A stretch of 64,000 nt of DNA from Platycnemis pennipes (GCA_933228895.1 OW121855.1:46018698-46082697); one strand, 5' to 3'; counted from the stretch's first letter, positions 1-11,331 are shown. The notes: generated from the letters alone by a model not told the origin. Made by a program: numbers and translations.

Positions 1-245
1 GATGAACACGTATTGATTTTATTCGTACTCCAGACGGCTACAATGAAGGTTGCATAGGACTTATACACATGGTATTTATGCTCGGTTAATAATTATGGCT
101 TTCCATTATCTGAAATGTTTCATCGAATATTCTCAACATTTTTAGTTGTCCCCATTACAGTGCGTACATGACAGTTCTAAAAAATTGATACTGGTAAAAA
201 TCTATTCTAAACGATTACTTCAACTCAAACAAGACAAATAACCAT
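1..245. other. AT-rich sequence, no feature seen
   Basis: This is AT-rich non-coding sequence that abuts the 3' end of a LINE fragment. I see no open frame or repeat in it. Confidence 0.6.
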
Positions 246-310
246 TACATCTACATCTACATAATACCCTGCAAGCCACCACAAGGGTGTGTGGCAGGGG
301 GTGATTGCTC
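246..310 (-). repeat. LINE 3' tail with hairpin
   Basis: The plus strand reads CATCTACATCTACATAATA, then CCTGCAAGCCACC, then GGTGTGTGGCAGGGG. The GCCAC and GTGGC arms can pair. A second copy with the same layout and orientation lies at 29776-29895. Its position just past the ORF fragment at 473-802 makes it the 3' end of that LINE, not a free microsatellite. Confidence 0.75.
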
Positions 311-472
311 ACCAAACATGCACTACATATCATGCATAAAAAAGGAATAGTATTAATATAGTAGTCAGAACTACACTATTTAAAAAAGATAGAAATTGCA
401 AAGCAAACATGCAAAAACATTCTGTTAGTAGGGTTAGCTTTAAGTACTCATACCAACATGCAGCTACCAATG

Positions 473-802
473 CTATTCATTGCTACTTTCCGATAGGACA
501 TATTTACCGTTATTCGTATCTCTTATTGTGCGAGGGAAAAAGGACATTTTGAATCGGTCAGTTCGGCAATCAATTTCTCTAACTTTCTGATTATGGTCCA
601 GTCTGCCATAGTAAGTTGGGGTTCGTAAAATATTTTTAACATCATCACTGAAAATATTGCCTTGGAATTTGTGGAAGAGATTAAGTCTAAATTTCAACCT
701 GCGATCTGACAATGATTCCCATTTCAATTCATTTGATAGACTGGTTACGCTAATATAATTATCGTATCGTCCCTTTACAAATCTTGCCGATCTTCGCTGC
801 GA
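473..802 (-). pseudogene. LINE ORF2 C-terminal fragment (RT tail)
   Basis: An open stretch of about 109 codons on the minus strand, read through from codon 802. In order it shows an RRSARFVKG block, a KWESLSDRRLKFRL block and an RTDRFKMSFFPRTIRD block. This matches the pattern at the end of many arthropod LINE reverse transcriptases (RRAARFV...GWESLEERR...RTDxYKxSFFPRTIRxWN), as I know the family. The final W-N of that pattern is replaced by TNN. No RT catalytic motif is included because the element is truncated. The Met at 727 is not a meaningful start, because the similarity runs upstream of it. Confidence 0.75.
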
Positions 803-1657
803 TTATGCATTACGTATGGCTTACGGTGACGATGCTCTATATTCATTATCATCAGTATTTCAATCCTAGGATTTGTTTACTGCAGCCCTCCATTCTGCCC
901 TATTCAGTGTTAAGGCTGTATATTAATCACATTAATAAAGTCTACGCAGTGGTGGTTCATTTTCTGTTTGCTAATGAAAGATTCCTTATTGCCGAAGATT
1001 TCTGGGCAACAGCTACATTGACCTTTGAACGTTGCAGTATAAACAATCATTTTCCATCCATTCTAGTGAAAGAAAAGATCAAAGGTACTCCATTGTGAAG
1101 GTAATGAAAATGCTTTATGGAAAACAAGAGATTACATCAGATAGTTGTGATTCTTCACCGTCCAAATAGCTCTAAAATTAACATTAATGAAGGAAACTCA
1201 CTTTAAACTAATCGTTACTAGCCTTGCAGAAGTCAGTATTATTTGGATCTCAGGTTCTGGCAGCGCGAATTGTCGTCAAAATAGGTTACCAGAATCAGCT
1301 GCGTATGGCACTTGGTCGGTACTTGAGCTTTCGTGGCCATTGCAGAGCGCATCTTCAGGAAATATATGTTTATTGTTATTAAAACGCAGTTTCCACTCAT
1401 GAATGAAAGTAAGCTAATAAAAATAGATAACTTAGTAAACGCTTTGATGATGTTTGACTAGGATAGGCCTTGGACCTCATCCTCTTTGTATTTTGAAACT
1501 TTCCTCACCAAAAAGAGCCTCGGAATAATTAGCGTTAAAAGAGTATGACACTGTACATTAAAAATATTTTCCATAAAATATAAAAGCAAATACTTTTATG
1601 AGAAAATGGCTTGCGCAAATTATATGAGAAGAGTGCGAGTGCAAGAACTCTTAGTAG

Positions 1658-1686
1658 AAGTACTTAAGTACTTAAGAAGTACTTAA
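1658..1686. repeat. AAGTACTTAA tandem/palindromic repeat
   Basis: AAGTACTTAA units, each nearly self-complementary, occur three times in 29 bp. This is probably simple-sequence slippage. Confidence 0.6.
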
Positions 1687-2206
1687 CCATCGTTTTGCCT
1701 CCTCGTGTACGCCACAATTAATGAAACTAGACCTTTAAGCTCCACGAACTTATACATTTTGAATTAATTATAGTAAATAACTAATTTTAAGCAAATATTA
1801 GCGAGAGAGTTACACATAAGAATCAGTTTAAAAACTTACTTCAGGAAGCGAAACGTTAATATACAAAATATGCCGATTATTGCATAATTTCAGCACTAAC
1901 GATTCTTCATTACTAACCTTATTTAGTAATTTGCTTTGGAGGTCATTGAAACTGAGGAAGAATATTAATGATGAGCAAATATTTCCGTAATGAATGCATA
2001 TTATTTATTTTTTTTAAGGGCGAGCGAAAACATTTCTTAGAATTCAAGGAACATCAAAAGCTAATTACGTAGAACCGTTTTTAAAAAATATTTCAATGTA
2101 GCGATTTTAGTGATTTAACGGTATTATTCTTGAAGAATTTTGCAAGCTCTATATTTAATACTTTTAGATGTAGTATCAAAAGGTTATTTCAGTATTGTAG
2201 CTATAT

Positions 2207-2260
2207 AAGTTCTAGCGTTCTTAATAAGTTTAATAAGCTCGCTTAATAAGTTCTAGCGTT
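2207..2260. repeat. Local direct repeat, 41-bp period
   Basis: AAGTTCTAGCGTT occurs at 2207-2219 and again at 2248-2260, with TTAATAAG words between them. It is a small local duplication. Confidence 0.6.
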
Positions 2261-2892
2261 AATTAGGAAGAGATTTCTAGCTTTTGAATACTATACACAG
2301 TTGAATTAAGTCATTTGATTCATTAAATACGCTTACAGGGATCATTAACTGAAACACTTCTATGGCTATCACATACTCATTATATATTGAATCAATTTTT
2401 GAATTGTTTATAGACGGAAGTTTAAATAGAAATCCAGTACAGTCAAATTCCTTGGTGAAAATTTATGGTAAGTGTTTTGGTTGCAAGTATTGTATGTAAT
2501 ATGTACTTAATGATTTGAACCCTTAAACGACTAATGATAACAATTAAATAATTAGACGCCGCTTCTCTCTTAGCTAGAGTCAAAACTATCTTTGTTTCTT
2601 TATTGTAAATTGATTCGGGTTTCTTTTCTATAACTTATTATATAATAATGCCAGCAATACCTTTAATAGTTGTTTTTGAAGGCGACTATGCCACTTACGG
2701 TAATAAGGATGATAGAGTAGCTAGATTTGGTGAAATTATATGCAACCGGAAGAAGATGATTAGTGAGTTTTGTCCAATAGTCACTTTATATAGAAATGGC
2801 GGCCCTGGTGTCGGCGTCGTTAAAGTCCTCGCCCCTATTATAGTCACCATGGTCCTCGCCAGCTAACCTTAGTTTCGCAGGTTTGAGTGCCG

Positions 2893-2918
2893 CCTGAGTG
2901 GATTTTTCACCACTCAGG
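2893..2918. repeat. Perfect 9-bp hairpin
   Basis: CCTGAGTGG (2893-2901) and CCACTCAGG (2910-2918) are exact reverse complements around an 8-base loop. In a eukaryote this is not a rho-independent terminator. It may be a transposon end or chance. Confidence 0.6.
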
Positions 2919-4523
2919 ACATGGATAAGTATACTCGTCAGTTGTTAATTGTTAAATACCCCGATGTAAAGGCCGTAGGTTCTGTTTTAGGTGGCAATGG
3001 AAAATTTAAAAAGAAATCCCTCTAGCGATCCACTAATGCTTAATCCTTAGGTGTTGAGTGCTATGCTGTAAGTTGCTGTTACTAAGAACTTAGGAGGCCA
3101 AAATTAAAATCTCAACTTAAAATAATAACAATCTACTTTTAGCATATTTCGTCGAGGCGAATCTTATTCCCGACTAATCAAGTTTGAAATGGTGAGAGTA
3201 GAGTGCCATAAATTGGTTTCTGAGTACATTTTTAATCTACAGTTGAAATTAACTGCCTCTAACGTAATGAACATACTGTTCGGTTTCTTTTTCTTCTAGG
3301 CATAAAATGTCTCATTAAAAAATTCCAGAAGAGTTGATGACAATTAATGACTCTTAGAAAAGCATCGCTTGCGTGAAATAGCGAAGCTGAAGTCTAAAGA
3401 AATCAATGAGAGTAACACTTATATCCTAGAACTTACAGATTATAAATGAAAAAATGATGTTGTTGATAGTGAGTCTGACCCAGAAGTTTGGCTCTCTCAT
3501 CAAATTTGAGACATTTAACAAAGGGGTGCTATGATATTAATACTTTTTGAGGGTTCGAATAGTATATAAATACCTATATAGCTGCAGGATGTGAGCTACA
3601 AATAATATGTTAAGCGAAAGCTACAGGGAAACTAACAGAACTGAATCGCATTTACTCTTGAATTTGAGATAATAGGTTTGGTAATAAAAATATTACCCGA
3701 AGGGATTGAAGCCCACAGCATACCTATGTTGAATGTCGCCTCCTGTGTTAAGGCGTAAAACTGGTATCATTCGAATAATTAAGTTTTGCCTTTGTTGTTT
3801 ATCACAGTTTGCACATTACAAACTCCTTGGCCTTAGGTATTGAGACTCAAACAAATAGTTTAAGGCTTAACTTAATGGAACTCCTGCATGTTAAAAAAGA
3901 AATAAAAAACTTGAAATATTATTTCTATAGTATTAATTGTCTAGAAATAATAATTTTCCATCAATTTTTGGATTCCTATACTAAGAGCGAATCACAATTA
4001 GGCATTGGCTTAATCTTGAAAAACTCTTTTAACTATATTTCCTGAACACATAATTTTTTATTTATATAGTTATTAGTTTTTTTCATACTATAATCAAAAC
4101 TGAAAATGATTCGAGAAAATATTTTGCTATTTAAATAATACTTATGGCGAAAGCATTTGGAGGTAAACAGGGTTTCAAATGGAATTAATAAAGCGTAATA
4201 TTAAATAAAACTTAAATATAAGAATGAAATAGGAATCAGCTATATAACCTTAATCTCTGTAGTCTATCATGGGAAAATTGTGAAAAACCTTTCATTTATC
4301 AATCCAGAACATTTGCATTCGTATACAAATGCTCTTGCTCTAATTTTCTAGTGATAACCTCAATATCCACCTTATTAAATTTCATACTCATATTTTCTTA
4401 AAGTGACTCGTGATAATTCATGTTACTGTTAATGTATAAATATTTAAACTCCTCGAGCGTACTACTAAACTTATCTTAGAAACTAAAGCAATCTATTAAT
4501 GTAACGGTTCAAGATCTCTTCAG
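2919..4523. other. AT-rich intergenic sequence
   Basis: No domain, RNA gene or transposon end is recognised here. The 78-codon open frame at 3809-4045 is low in information and unsupported. Confidence 0.5.
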
Positions 4524-4582
4524 CAGTAGCGTAACTAGGCTTTCGGTGGACCTGGGGCAGAACATCTAGTGGGGGTCCTTCA
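4524..4582 (+). mobile_element. Possible DNA-transposon terminus
   Basis: CAGTAGCGTAACTAGGC followed by TTCGGTGGACCTGGGGCAG resembles the terminal inverted repeats of some arthropod hAT-type elements that begin CAGTGGCGTAACTAGG. I found no matching inverted copy downstream and no target duplication, so it is at best a solo or decayed end. Confidence 0.3.
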
Positions 4583-6779
4583 AATTATATCTTCTACTTC
4601 AACTTATTCCCTCATATTCACACTTACCCATACTTAATATTCAAAACTAATAAATTGGAAATTCATTCTTATAGGAAAGATATAAACATATGTTATTATA
4701 ACTAAATGTACATAGTGTCATAAAAGGGGTAAGGTATTTATTTGCTTATCGGCTAGACTCAAAGCTCGGCTTGTCCATGCCTTGTTGCACCATTTCTATA
4801 TACATTTATTCATTTTTCTGTTGCGGTTTCATTGGCGGTCAAACTTCACCTCCTATTGAACGTGTTCTCAATTTTTTATGAGCTTTCCTCTAAATATGGC
4901 AGTAATTGAATTTTCCTAACTAGCAATTTCAAACTGAATCTGAGGCCTTATCACCAGAGCAATAATGGCAACTAATTATGCATTAATAAAAATTTCCAAC
5001 ACTCAGACTATCAAGCATTCCAATAACCTTCCCCTCTATGCCCATTTAGTTCAAATTTGATAGTTGAGGAGGGGATCATTTCTTAGTCATAACCATTTAT
5101 CATCAATCCCAAGCCCAATATAATACTGTAATTGTAAAATACTCTCTAATTTCATTCTTCACTGTTTGTTTCATAAACTGGTAAATAAATACAACGACAA
5201 CCAAGCACATATCTTCCTGGCCTTCTACAATTTTTTTTTAATCCAAGCTTTGTGTAATTGAAACGCATCTACCTTCCATAAATTCCTCATTTCAGGTTAA
5301 TGTTCATTGATTTCAACAAAAAGTCACGGCCGTTTGCTTCGCCATCCACCAAAAAATACCACTTGTTTTACATTCCTCTTTATAATTTTCATCCCTTTCA
5401 AACCCTTTATATCTCAGCTACGAGATTGGGCATTCTTTTTTTTCCTGTCCTTGAATATTTGCGAAAGGAACTTAAGTTTTATTGGTATTATAAGCCCTTT
5501 TGGGAGGATTTCTGAATGGGAATGGGTAGTATTCGATCCCAGAATCCGAAACTTTGACCATTCACTCTAAATAACTTAAGATAAAATCGAGAATTGAGAA
5601 AATCTTTCTAACACCGGGTAAGGGAAAAATGCCTTTTTTCCTAATTATTTTTTACTGCAGTTAACCATATTTGCTAATGAGTTCTAAATATATCTAAATT
5701 ATAAGACATTTAACCCAGAGATACTGCTGAATACTAGGCCATGTTTTGTGTTTTATGCCAATACTGATGCTAAGAAGACCTACTTCCGGTGGTCAAAATT
5801 TTAGTCCAACCTATTTTTTTACTAGCATTTAATTAATATAACAATCTGCTTGCCGACAAGGTATACAATGCTCTTGTTGTTTGGCGGACATTTTTTTCTA
5901 CGTTCTCTTCTGTTTATACAAGGCTCTGGTTGGTAGATGAGTTGTGATTGCTCAAATTACCTAACAATAATTGCATTCATGCAGTTTCATATGAATGCAA
6001 AGAGAATATGCGATACAGATTTTTTAAGTATCATAAACGCGTCGAATATGACAATTATTTCAAGTAAACTTCATAGCCTTAGGAGTTACTGCATGTCATT
6101 ATCATGCTCCAAGTCATTCTTTCTGACGTATACCTATTTTATGGGTTCATACAAACATTATCCTGTATTCAATAACTTGAATGTGGACCTATGCATTGAT
6201 GATGCATAGAATTAAATGTATTAGACTACATATATGGATTCTGGTAGAAATCATATCCTTTTATCCTTTACATTTTTTGTATTTAAAATTGGATTACTAT
6301 TATCACTGCTAATTAATGCGTACTGTCGTATAACTAATAATTCTTCATAACTGTGTATGGTGATGAAAAGGAGAGGAAAATATCCTGACCTTGGAGTCGA
6401 GCCACGGATACAAATTTAGAATTCATGTGTTTCATTGACGTCTGCCCCGCACCTAGAGGCCCTTCAGGCCAAGGGTTAAGGTAAAAGGATGGAAAGAAAG
6501 TGGCTGGAGGAAGGGGGGAGAGAAACCCTGCGTCGGCATTAGCCTCCTCTTAACGAAAGTAGACAAGGGGTCCACGGTGCCTCGCGACGAGCGGATACAA
6601 TGCATATAATTGGTTATAGGTACGTGTCTATTTAAGAGATTAAAACTCAGAACACCTGTGTGCATAATTTTATTTAGTTTTACCTCTTATTACTATGTAT
6701 ATTTTTTAGTGTAATATTAAAACGTGTAAATAGGGAGACCGATAAGCTGGCGAGAAAGCAAGCAACGGCCGATTAATTT
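4583..6779. other. AT-rich intergenic sequence
   Basis: The stretch is mostly AT-rich with no supported gene. Around 6420-6600 is a more GC-rich patch whose minus-strand open frame (6453-6665) shows no domain. Confidence 0.5.
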
Positions 6780-7200
6780 CGTGCTACTATTCATTTCACA
6801 TGGCTGTTCGAGAGATATTTCCGAAACTGCCTCAGGTCCACGTCAGCGCGTGTCCTTACAGTTTGAGACTCTCCGTATCTTTGAGAGAGTGGCCCTCTGG
6901 CTCGACGATAACCGTCTCAGGGAATCACCGCCTCTTTGCGCGCGCGTGTTGCGTAGCAACCCCGTGCCGTTGGCCCGTCTCGGTGGCGAGGAAACCAGTC
7001 TGCCTCGATCCTTGGAGCGCGCCCCGCGTGGACCGAAGCGCCCTTTCCCTGCCGCAGCCACCGAGAGGGCCTCTTCTCTTCCCGGCCGACGAGGCGTCAG
7101 CGGCGGGGAACGGAACGCACCGCTGCCGGAATCTCCACCCGCTCGCTCTCATCGCCGTCGAATCTTCCGCTACCTTGGTTCATCCCTTCGATGACAGCTA
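6780..7200. other. CpG-rich island
   Basis: This GC- and CpG-rich stretch (with a CGCGCGCG run at 6939-6946) stands out sharply from AT-rich flanks. Four overlapping open frames of 70-137 codons on both strands come from the low stop density of GC-rich sequence and show no domain. Such an island could be an enhancer or distal promoter. I see no TATA box, initiator or downstream exon to anchor a transcript. Confidence 0.55.
6948..6960. promoter_or_regulatory. RFX X-box-like palindrome
   Basis: GTTGCGTAGCAAC is an inverted pair of GTTGC half-sites with a 3-base centre. The RFX X-box consensus is a similar inverted pair, usually with one more central base. It lies in the core of the CpG island. 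Binding is inference. Confidence 0.3.
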
Positions 7201-8489
7201 AAACGATGATAAATCAACTGCCCCAAGTTCCTTCCCCGTCCTCGTGACTTTTTCTCCCGAGAGTGAATAATTTTTCAGAGTTTCACGTCTATCGTCCTAC
7301 ATATATTTGCTCTATTTCATGAATTTCTTTCCCAAGAGTGAATGATTTAGCAGGTTTTTATGCTCACGGCCGGCAGATTTCTGTTGAATTGGTGAAAGGC
7401 TGACCTAAGAAAGTAGAAATTGTGCAAAACTAACATATAACTTCATACTTGGGATATAACAAGCGCATGTTAACTTCTAATGGAGTGGATTTCGCATCAC
7501 TATAGTGGACTATTACTCTTATCTGTAAGAAAACAATTATTCAAATGATTTTCAGGCTTATGTGTATAGGAAGACCCCTTTTATAGCAAATATTTTTTGT
7601 TGCTGAGCTTCATGACTCCTGTGCTGAGATGTTAAAAGTCATTCGGTCTCAAATTTCTACGAGGGAAAAGCAGCTGTTTTCTCACTCTCCTTTCTTAAAA
7701 CTCATTTTTGGCATATAAATACAAGAGAATATAACTCTATTGCCATAAAAACCAAGATATACTCCAAAATAAATAAATTTGGCATTAAGTGTCGAAACAT
7801 GATGTGGTTGATGAAATTTTGGTTGAGTAATAACTAGTGAATATGAAATTACAATCCCTTTTGTAGGATAAAATCATGATATATGTATATGATGTATTTA
7901 ATGAGTATGAGCCTCTATCGGACAAAGTAGCAAATACCCGCACTATGGCTAGTTCTAGCAACCCTCATTCCAAGTATTCTCGTTCTTTTATTCTCATTAT
8001 TTCATTTCTACTTGTCCTTATATGCCTATTAGGAAGTAGGAAATTGTTCAAATTGTGTCTTTACGTTATAGACATTAAACTACATATTTTTAGAAATAAT
8101 AATGGCTTTTTTTTCTTGCTCGATGTATTGTAGTGGAGGAATTGCACACACCACCCATAATTTTGAGTGATATTTATCAGATATTGTATTATTAAGTACA
8201 CGAAGTAATTAGGGTATTTTTAGGTGAGCAGCCGAAAATAAGTGGGATTTACCTGGAGAACACGTCACTTTATTATTTTTTAAACAATATTAAGTCACAG
8301 AAATAGAATAGTTCTCAATTTGACTAGTAAATACGAATAATACAATTGTTGCAGTTCCGCGATACATTTATTATTTTCAAGTAAGCACTCTTGAATTTAA
8401 TTAAATTGAGGAAAATATATTTCCACTTGGATAATTTTACTTGTGAGATCAAGTGTTCCATAAAAAGCAGAGAATACTATTCAAAGGAG
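7201..8489. other. AT-rich intergenic sequence
   Basis: Nothing supported is seen. The open frame at 7876-8133 has a hydrophobic stretch but no family match. Confidence 0.5.
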
Positions 8490-8735
8490 AGGACTATTCT
8501 CGCAATTTCCGCTCTGCGCGGTATCTATCCCGACCTTGAATTCCATTTCCTCCCGGCGAGACCACTTTCGCTCTCCGCCGAACATTTCCCGATGCGTCGC
8601 AATCGTCGCAAAACCAATACTCGGCCGTATCCGCCAGCCGCAGCATTTCGCTCCGCCGAGCCGAAGGTGGTCATTCGCGCAATTCTACATCATGCACGGT
8701 CCGCATGATCGCGTGATTCCCGTTGTGCACCGTGC
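8490..8735. other. CpG-rich patch
   Basis: This is a short GC- and CpG-rich patch with many CGC, TCGC and GCCG words in AT-rich surroundings. Overlapping open frames at 8391-8708 and 8536-8781 change character inside it and are not supported as exons. Confidence 0.5.
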
Positions 8736-10119
8736 TGAGAGATTTTATTTTTTTGCGGAGCTCATTCACTTCTCCAATTAACGAAGGGTTCGATCCTTAC
8801 TGATTTTTACGCTTTGTGATTTTCATCGAACAGAAATATCCAGATGGAAGCTTTGGATGCAGCGGGTAGCTTCCCTCAGCCAATGTATATTTGTCAGCCA
8901 AATTTTTCCTTCCTCGTTTACATCATTCTTAGAAAATGTATAAACTCTCTTTGATTTGTGAAAAAACTATCAGTTATAATTTTTTGTTTGTTGTGGAGTT
9001 AAATCATTTTATAAGAATGTTTCCAGTTCTTATTAGTAATTTTGAAGTAAAAATTGATATGCAGCTCACTCAAACTCTCCACCTCTCCAGAGTCATCACA
9101 TCATAATATTTTTTTATAAAAATTAATATCGAAACTAGCTTTTTTCAAATTTTTAGAAACATTGTCTATCGTTTTCCATCTGTAATACGTCGCTAAACAC
9201 TGTTATTTTATAAAATAATATTATTCTGATACTCCATTTTGGCTCAATTTAAATATCTCACTTTTATTGCAAATACCAATCAATGTGTAACAGTGTCGTG
9301 AGGGTATCTGTCGAAATTTTTTCAAGACTAAGCATAAATATTTGTACATTTATCAACATTTATACATCAATAATGCTTTTTTATGGCAAGGAGTTAGTGA
9401 TTAGAAACTAGTTCAATAATCTAATTCTACACATCAATTTTAAATTACTTGTTTATTTTAAGAGGAAAAAACGTTTTCTCCAACTTTCCATTGGTTTGTT
9501 TAATTCGTACGCTTAAAAGCAAAGAGAATTTTGGGATTTACAATACCTTGAAAGCTTCAATGACTCAGCAGTGCACATGTCATTTTTTTCTCGATAGTTT
9601 ATTTCGTTCAGGGATACTTTTACAGGCTTTCCATTAATCATTTCGAAGTTAAAAGAGGAAAAAAGCATCATTAGCGCAGCTCAAGTCGCATATTTGACGG
9701 GCAATATTCAAGCGATTAGAAAGCCTAGCTTTGGGTTCAAAATTCCGTGATGCCAAATTCTTATTTTCAGATATAATTAAATAGTATAAAAATATGAGCA
9801 CTATTTTTTCTAAAGAAAATAAATGATACCATATGCTTATTTTGGGGGGTAAATTTCACTTCAATACACTGTGTTATTTTCCCGTGCTACTGTTGATTGA
9901 TAATATTTTATCGACTAGGGCTCAGTTTTATATAATGTCGCTACATCGGTACAATTGGTGCCATAGACTCCCAGATTAAAATAATTTCCATGAGACCTCC
10001 TAGAATAGCGTTGAGATAAATGCCCATGCATAAAGATGTAGTTCGTCGTTATTTGCTGTAGGTACTTCGTGATTTAAAATGTAAATTCAATAACGTAATG
10101 CGACTGCTGCGAAGGCTTC
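8736..10119. other. AT-rich intergenic sequence
   Basis: No supported gene, RNA or repeat is seen. Confidence 0.5.
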
Positions 10120-10229
10120 TGCGGTGCTCAGGTAATGTCTCGAGGGTTTTCGGGTTCCTACCGCGTTGATTCATCCTGCTGGACGACAGTTTCACCGGCA
10201 TTCCAGTTGGCATCTTCGGACCTGAACGG
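10120..10229 (-). mobile_element. Diverged Penelope-like terminal repeat
   Basis: The minus strand reads CCGAAGATGCCAACTGGAAT, then GCCGGTGAAACTGTCGTCC. This aligns by eye with the terminal repeat of the neighbouring Penelope-like element (CTGAAGATGCGAACTGAAAC, then GTTGGAGAAACTGTTGTC), but with many substitutions. It has the same orientation as the left repeat at 10370-10462 and lies outside that element's target duplication, so it is a separate, older insertion or a relict of another subfamily. Confidence 0.5.
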
Positions 10230-10352
10230 AATGCTATAATTAACCTGTCAGAAAACTACTTTCTTGCAAAATAGTTTTTCCTTATTCAGCTCATTTCTTG
10301 CCTAAGGTCAGTGTTCTACCATTACATTTACTTCTAACGTTCTTTCTGATAA

Positions 10353-10368
10353 AATCCCTACTGATTAG
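10353..10368. repeat. Left target-site duplication of Penelope-like element
   Basis: AATCCCTACTGATTAG occurs here and exactly again at 11366-11381. The two copies bracket the element containing the inverted repeats and GIY-YIG fragment. Confidence 0.75.
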
Positions 10369-10369
10369 A

Positions 10370-10462
10370 GGATCCATACGTTTCGGGATTTCTTTCGCGT
10401 GTTTCCTTTCTGGGGTGACAACAGTTTCTCCAACGTTTCAGTTCGCATCTTCAGGTCTGAAG
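10370..10462 (-). repeat. PLE terminal repeat, left copy
   Basis: From GGATCCATACG to GGTCTGAAG, 93 bp. Compared by eye with the reverse complement of 11239-11331, it shows about six mismatches. In coding orientation it lies 3' of the ORF. Confidence 0.85.
10417..10454 (-). ncRNA. Hammerhead-ribozyme-like motif, left copy
   Basis: On the minus strand: CTGAAGA, one base, GCGAAC, a 6-base loop, GTTGGA, GAAAC, then GTTGTC. The layout resembles a hammerhead core (CUGANGA, stem II, GAAA, stem III, cleavage after UH). Stem II is imperfect, with about 4 of 6 pairs, and stems I and III are weak, so activity is doubtful. Hammerhead motifs in PLE terminal repeats are an established finding. Confidence 0.3.
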
Positions 10463-10613
10463 TTTTTCTGAGCAGATTTTTACCGTATTATATACCATTC
10501 AGTTCTGCGCTCTGATGCTCAAGTGGGCGCATTTTCATTAGGCGTTTGACTAGTTTTTTCAATTAGGCGCTTCCAAGCATGGGAGAGCTTATAGCTCGTA
10601 TATAGCTATCTTC

Positions 10614-10972
10614 TTAGCTCTCTAGCTTATAGCTATCTTCTCTGCTAAAATTGATGTGGTTCTTGGCCGTCTCGATCGCCTCGCGTATGAGCCTTGGGAA
10701 ATAGCGTTTTTTGGTCTTGATCAGCCTGGCTCCGTCAAAATTGATATTGTGTGTCGGGCCTTCCCAGAAGTGCTCCGCGATGGCTGAAAGGCGTGGTTGT
10801 CTGTGGTTTGTCGCTCTCCTATGTTCTTGAATACGGGTCTTTAAGGCTCTCGAGGATTTCCCAATGTAGGCCTTTCCACAATCGCATCGGACCTCGTATA
10901 TGTTCTTCTGTTCGGACCTCTGTTCTTCCATCAGCGTAAGGTCTTTACGTCTGCAAAAAATGTCCCTTGTCT
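10614..10972 (-). pseudogene. PLE GIY-YIG endonuclease domain
   Basis: The minus-strand frame runs from about 10972 through to a stop at 10614. Upstream of the first Met (10931) it reads AWQGLTKTRDIFCRRKDLTL, which belongs to the linker, so that Met is not a true start. From the Met, residues 11-24 read IYEVRCDCGKAYIG, a GIY-YIG signature with Asn in place of the first Gly. TRIQEHRRA (32-40) carries the conserved Arg, followed by AIAEHFWE and RYFPRLIREAIE, as in Penelope endonucleases, and ending INFSREDSYKLES. The domain cuts target DNA to prime reverse transcription. Past the stop a second EDSYI block appears, so the C-terminus holds a small duplication. Confidence 0.8.
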
Positions 10973-11238
10973 TAGTTAGGCCTTGCCACGCAGATGTGTC
11001 TGGTCAGGATGTTATGTTTGTCAAGAGCTCCGGATATTTTTTCCGTGGTTCCGACAATGTATGGTATCACTGAGCGAGTGGTATAATTCTTTTCCCTCGT
11101 AGTAGTAGTCTCGTCTGTCCTGTTCAAGGCCAAAACACGTTTATGTTCTTCTTTCTGAGAAACTCGGTGGATAGCGTGTCGTTGGAAGCCATTGTCTTGA
11201 AAAACCCTAAATAGATGCTTTTTCTCGTTTCCAAAACA
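10972..11238 (-). pseudogene. PLE RT-to-endonuclease linker fragment
   Basis: The minus-strand frame contains NGFQRHAIHRVS, then RSVIPYIVGTTEKISGALDK and HNILTRHICVARPN. The block V-x-PYI-x-GTTEKI-x-x-x-L-x-KHNI is typical of the region between the reverse transcriptase and GIY-YIG domain in Penelope-like proteins. This frame stops at 10972 and is offset by one from the endonuclease frame, so a frameshift separates them near 10980. The open frame begins inside the right terminal repeat (MTTVSPTFQF...), which is not native protein sequence. The RT catalytic palm is absent. Confidence 0.75.
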
Positions 11239-11331
11239 CTTCAGACCTGAAGACGCGAACTGAAACGTTGGCGAAACAGTTGTCACCCCAGAATGGACAC
11301 ACGCGGAAGAAATCCCGAAACGTATGGATCC
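11239..11331 (+). repeat. PLE terminal repeat, right inverted copy
   Basis: From CTTCAGACC to GTATGGATCC, 93 bp. It is the inverted partner of 10370-10462, with about six differences. Confidence 0.85.
11247..11284 (+). ncRNA. Hammerhead-ribozyme-like motif, right copy
   Basis: On the plus strand: CTGAAGA, C, GCGAAC, a 6-base loop, GTTGGC, GAAAC, AGTTGTC. The stem-II-like arms pair at 5 of 6 positions, one better than the left copy. Stems I and III are not convincing by eye. This is a family-based call that needs folding. Confidence 0.3.

Larger units (their letters stand above)
246..810 (-). mobile_element. 5'-truncated non-LTR retrotransposon (LINE)
   Basis: A LINE remnant on the minus strand. 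Reading from high to low coordinate it has the C-terminal end of the reverse transcriptase ORF (802 to 473), about 160 bp of AT-rich 3' UTR, then a terminal segment holding a GCCAC/GTGGC hairpin and the simple repeat that reads CATCTACATCTACA on the plus strand. Such 5' truncation is usual for LINE insertions made by target-primed reverse transcription. The 5' boundary is set only by where protein similarity stops, near an in-frame stop at 803-805. The clade is uncertain; the C-terminal pattern resembles CR1/Jockey-type elements of insects. It is dead, since it lacks the endonuclease and RT palm. Confidence 0.75.
811..2892. other. AT-rich intergenic sequence
   Basis: I see no coding support here. 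Short open frames at 784-1098, 1187-1402 and 2648-2866 have no recognisable domain. Two small local repeats are listed separately. Confidence 0.55.

Noticed and set aside
10972..11286. Independent small gene starting at the Met near 11286
   Set aside because: The N-terminus is translated terminal repeat of the Penelope-like element, and the rest is its linker region.
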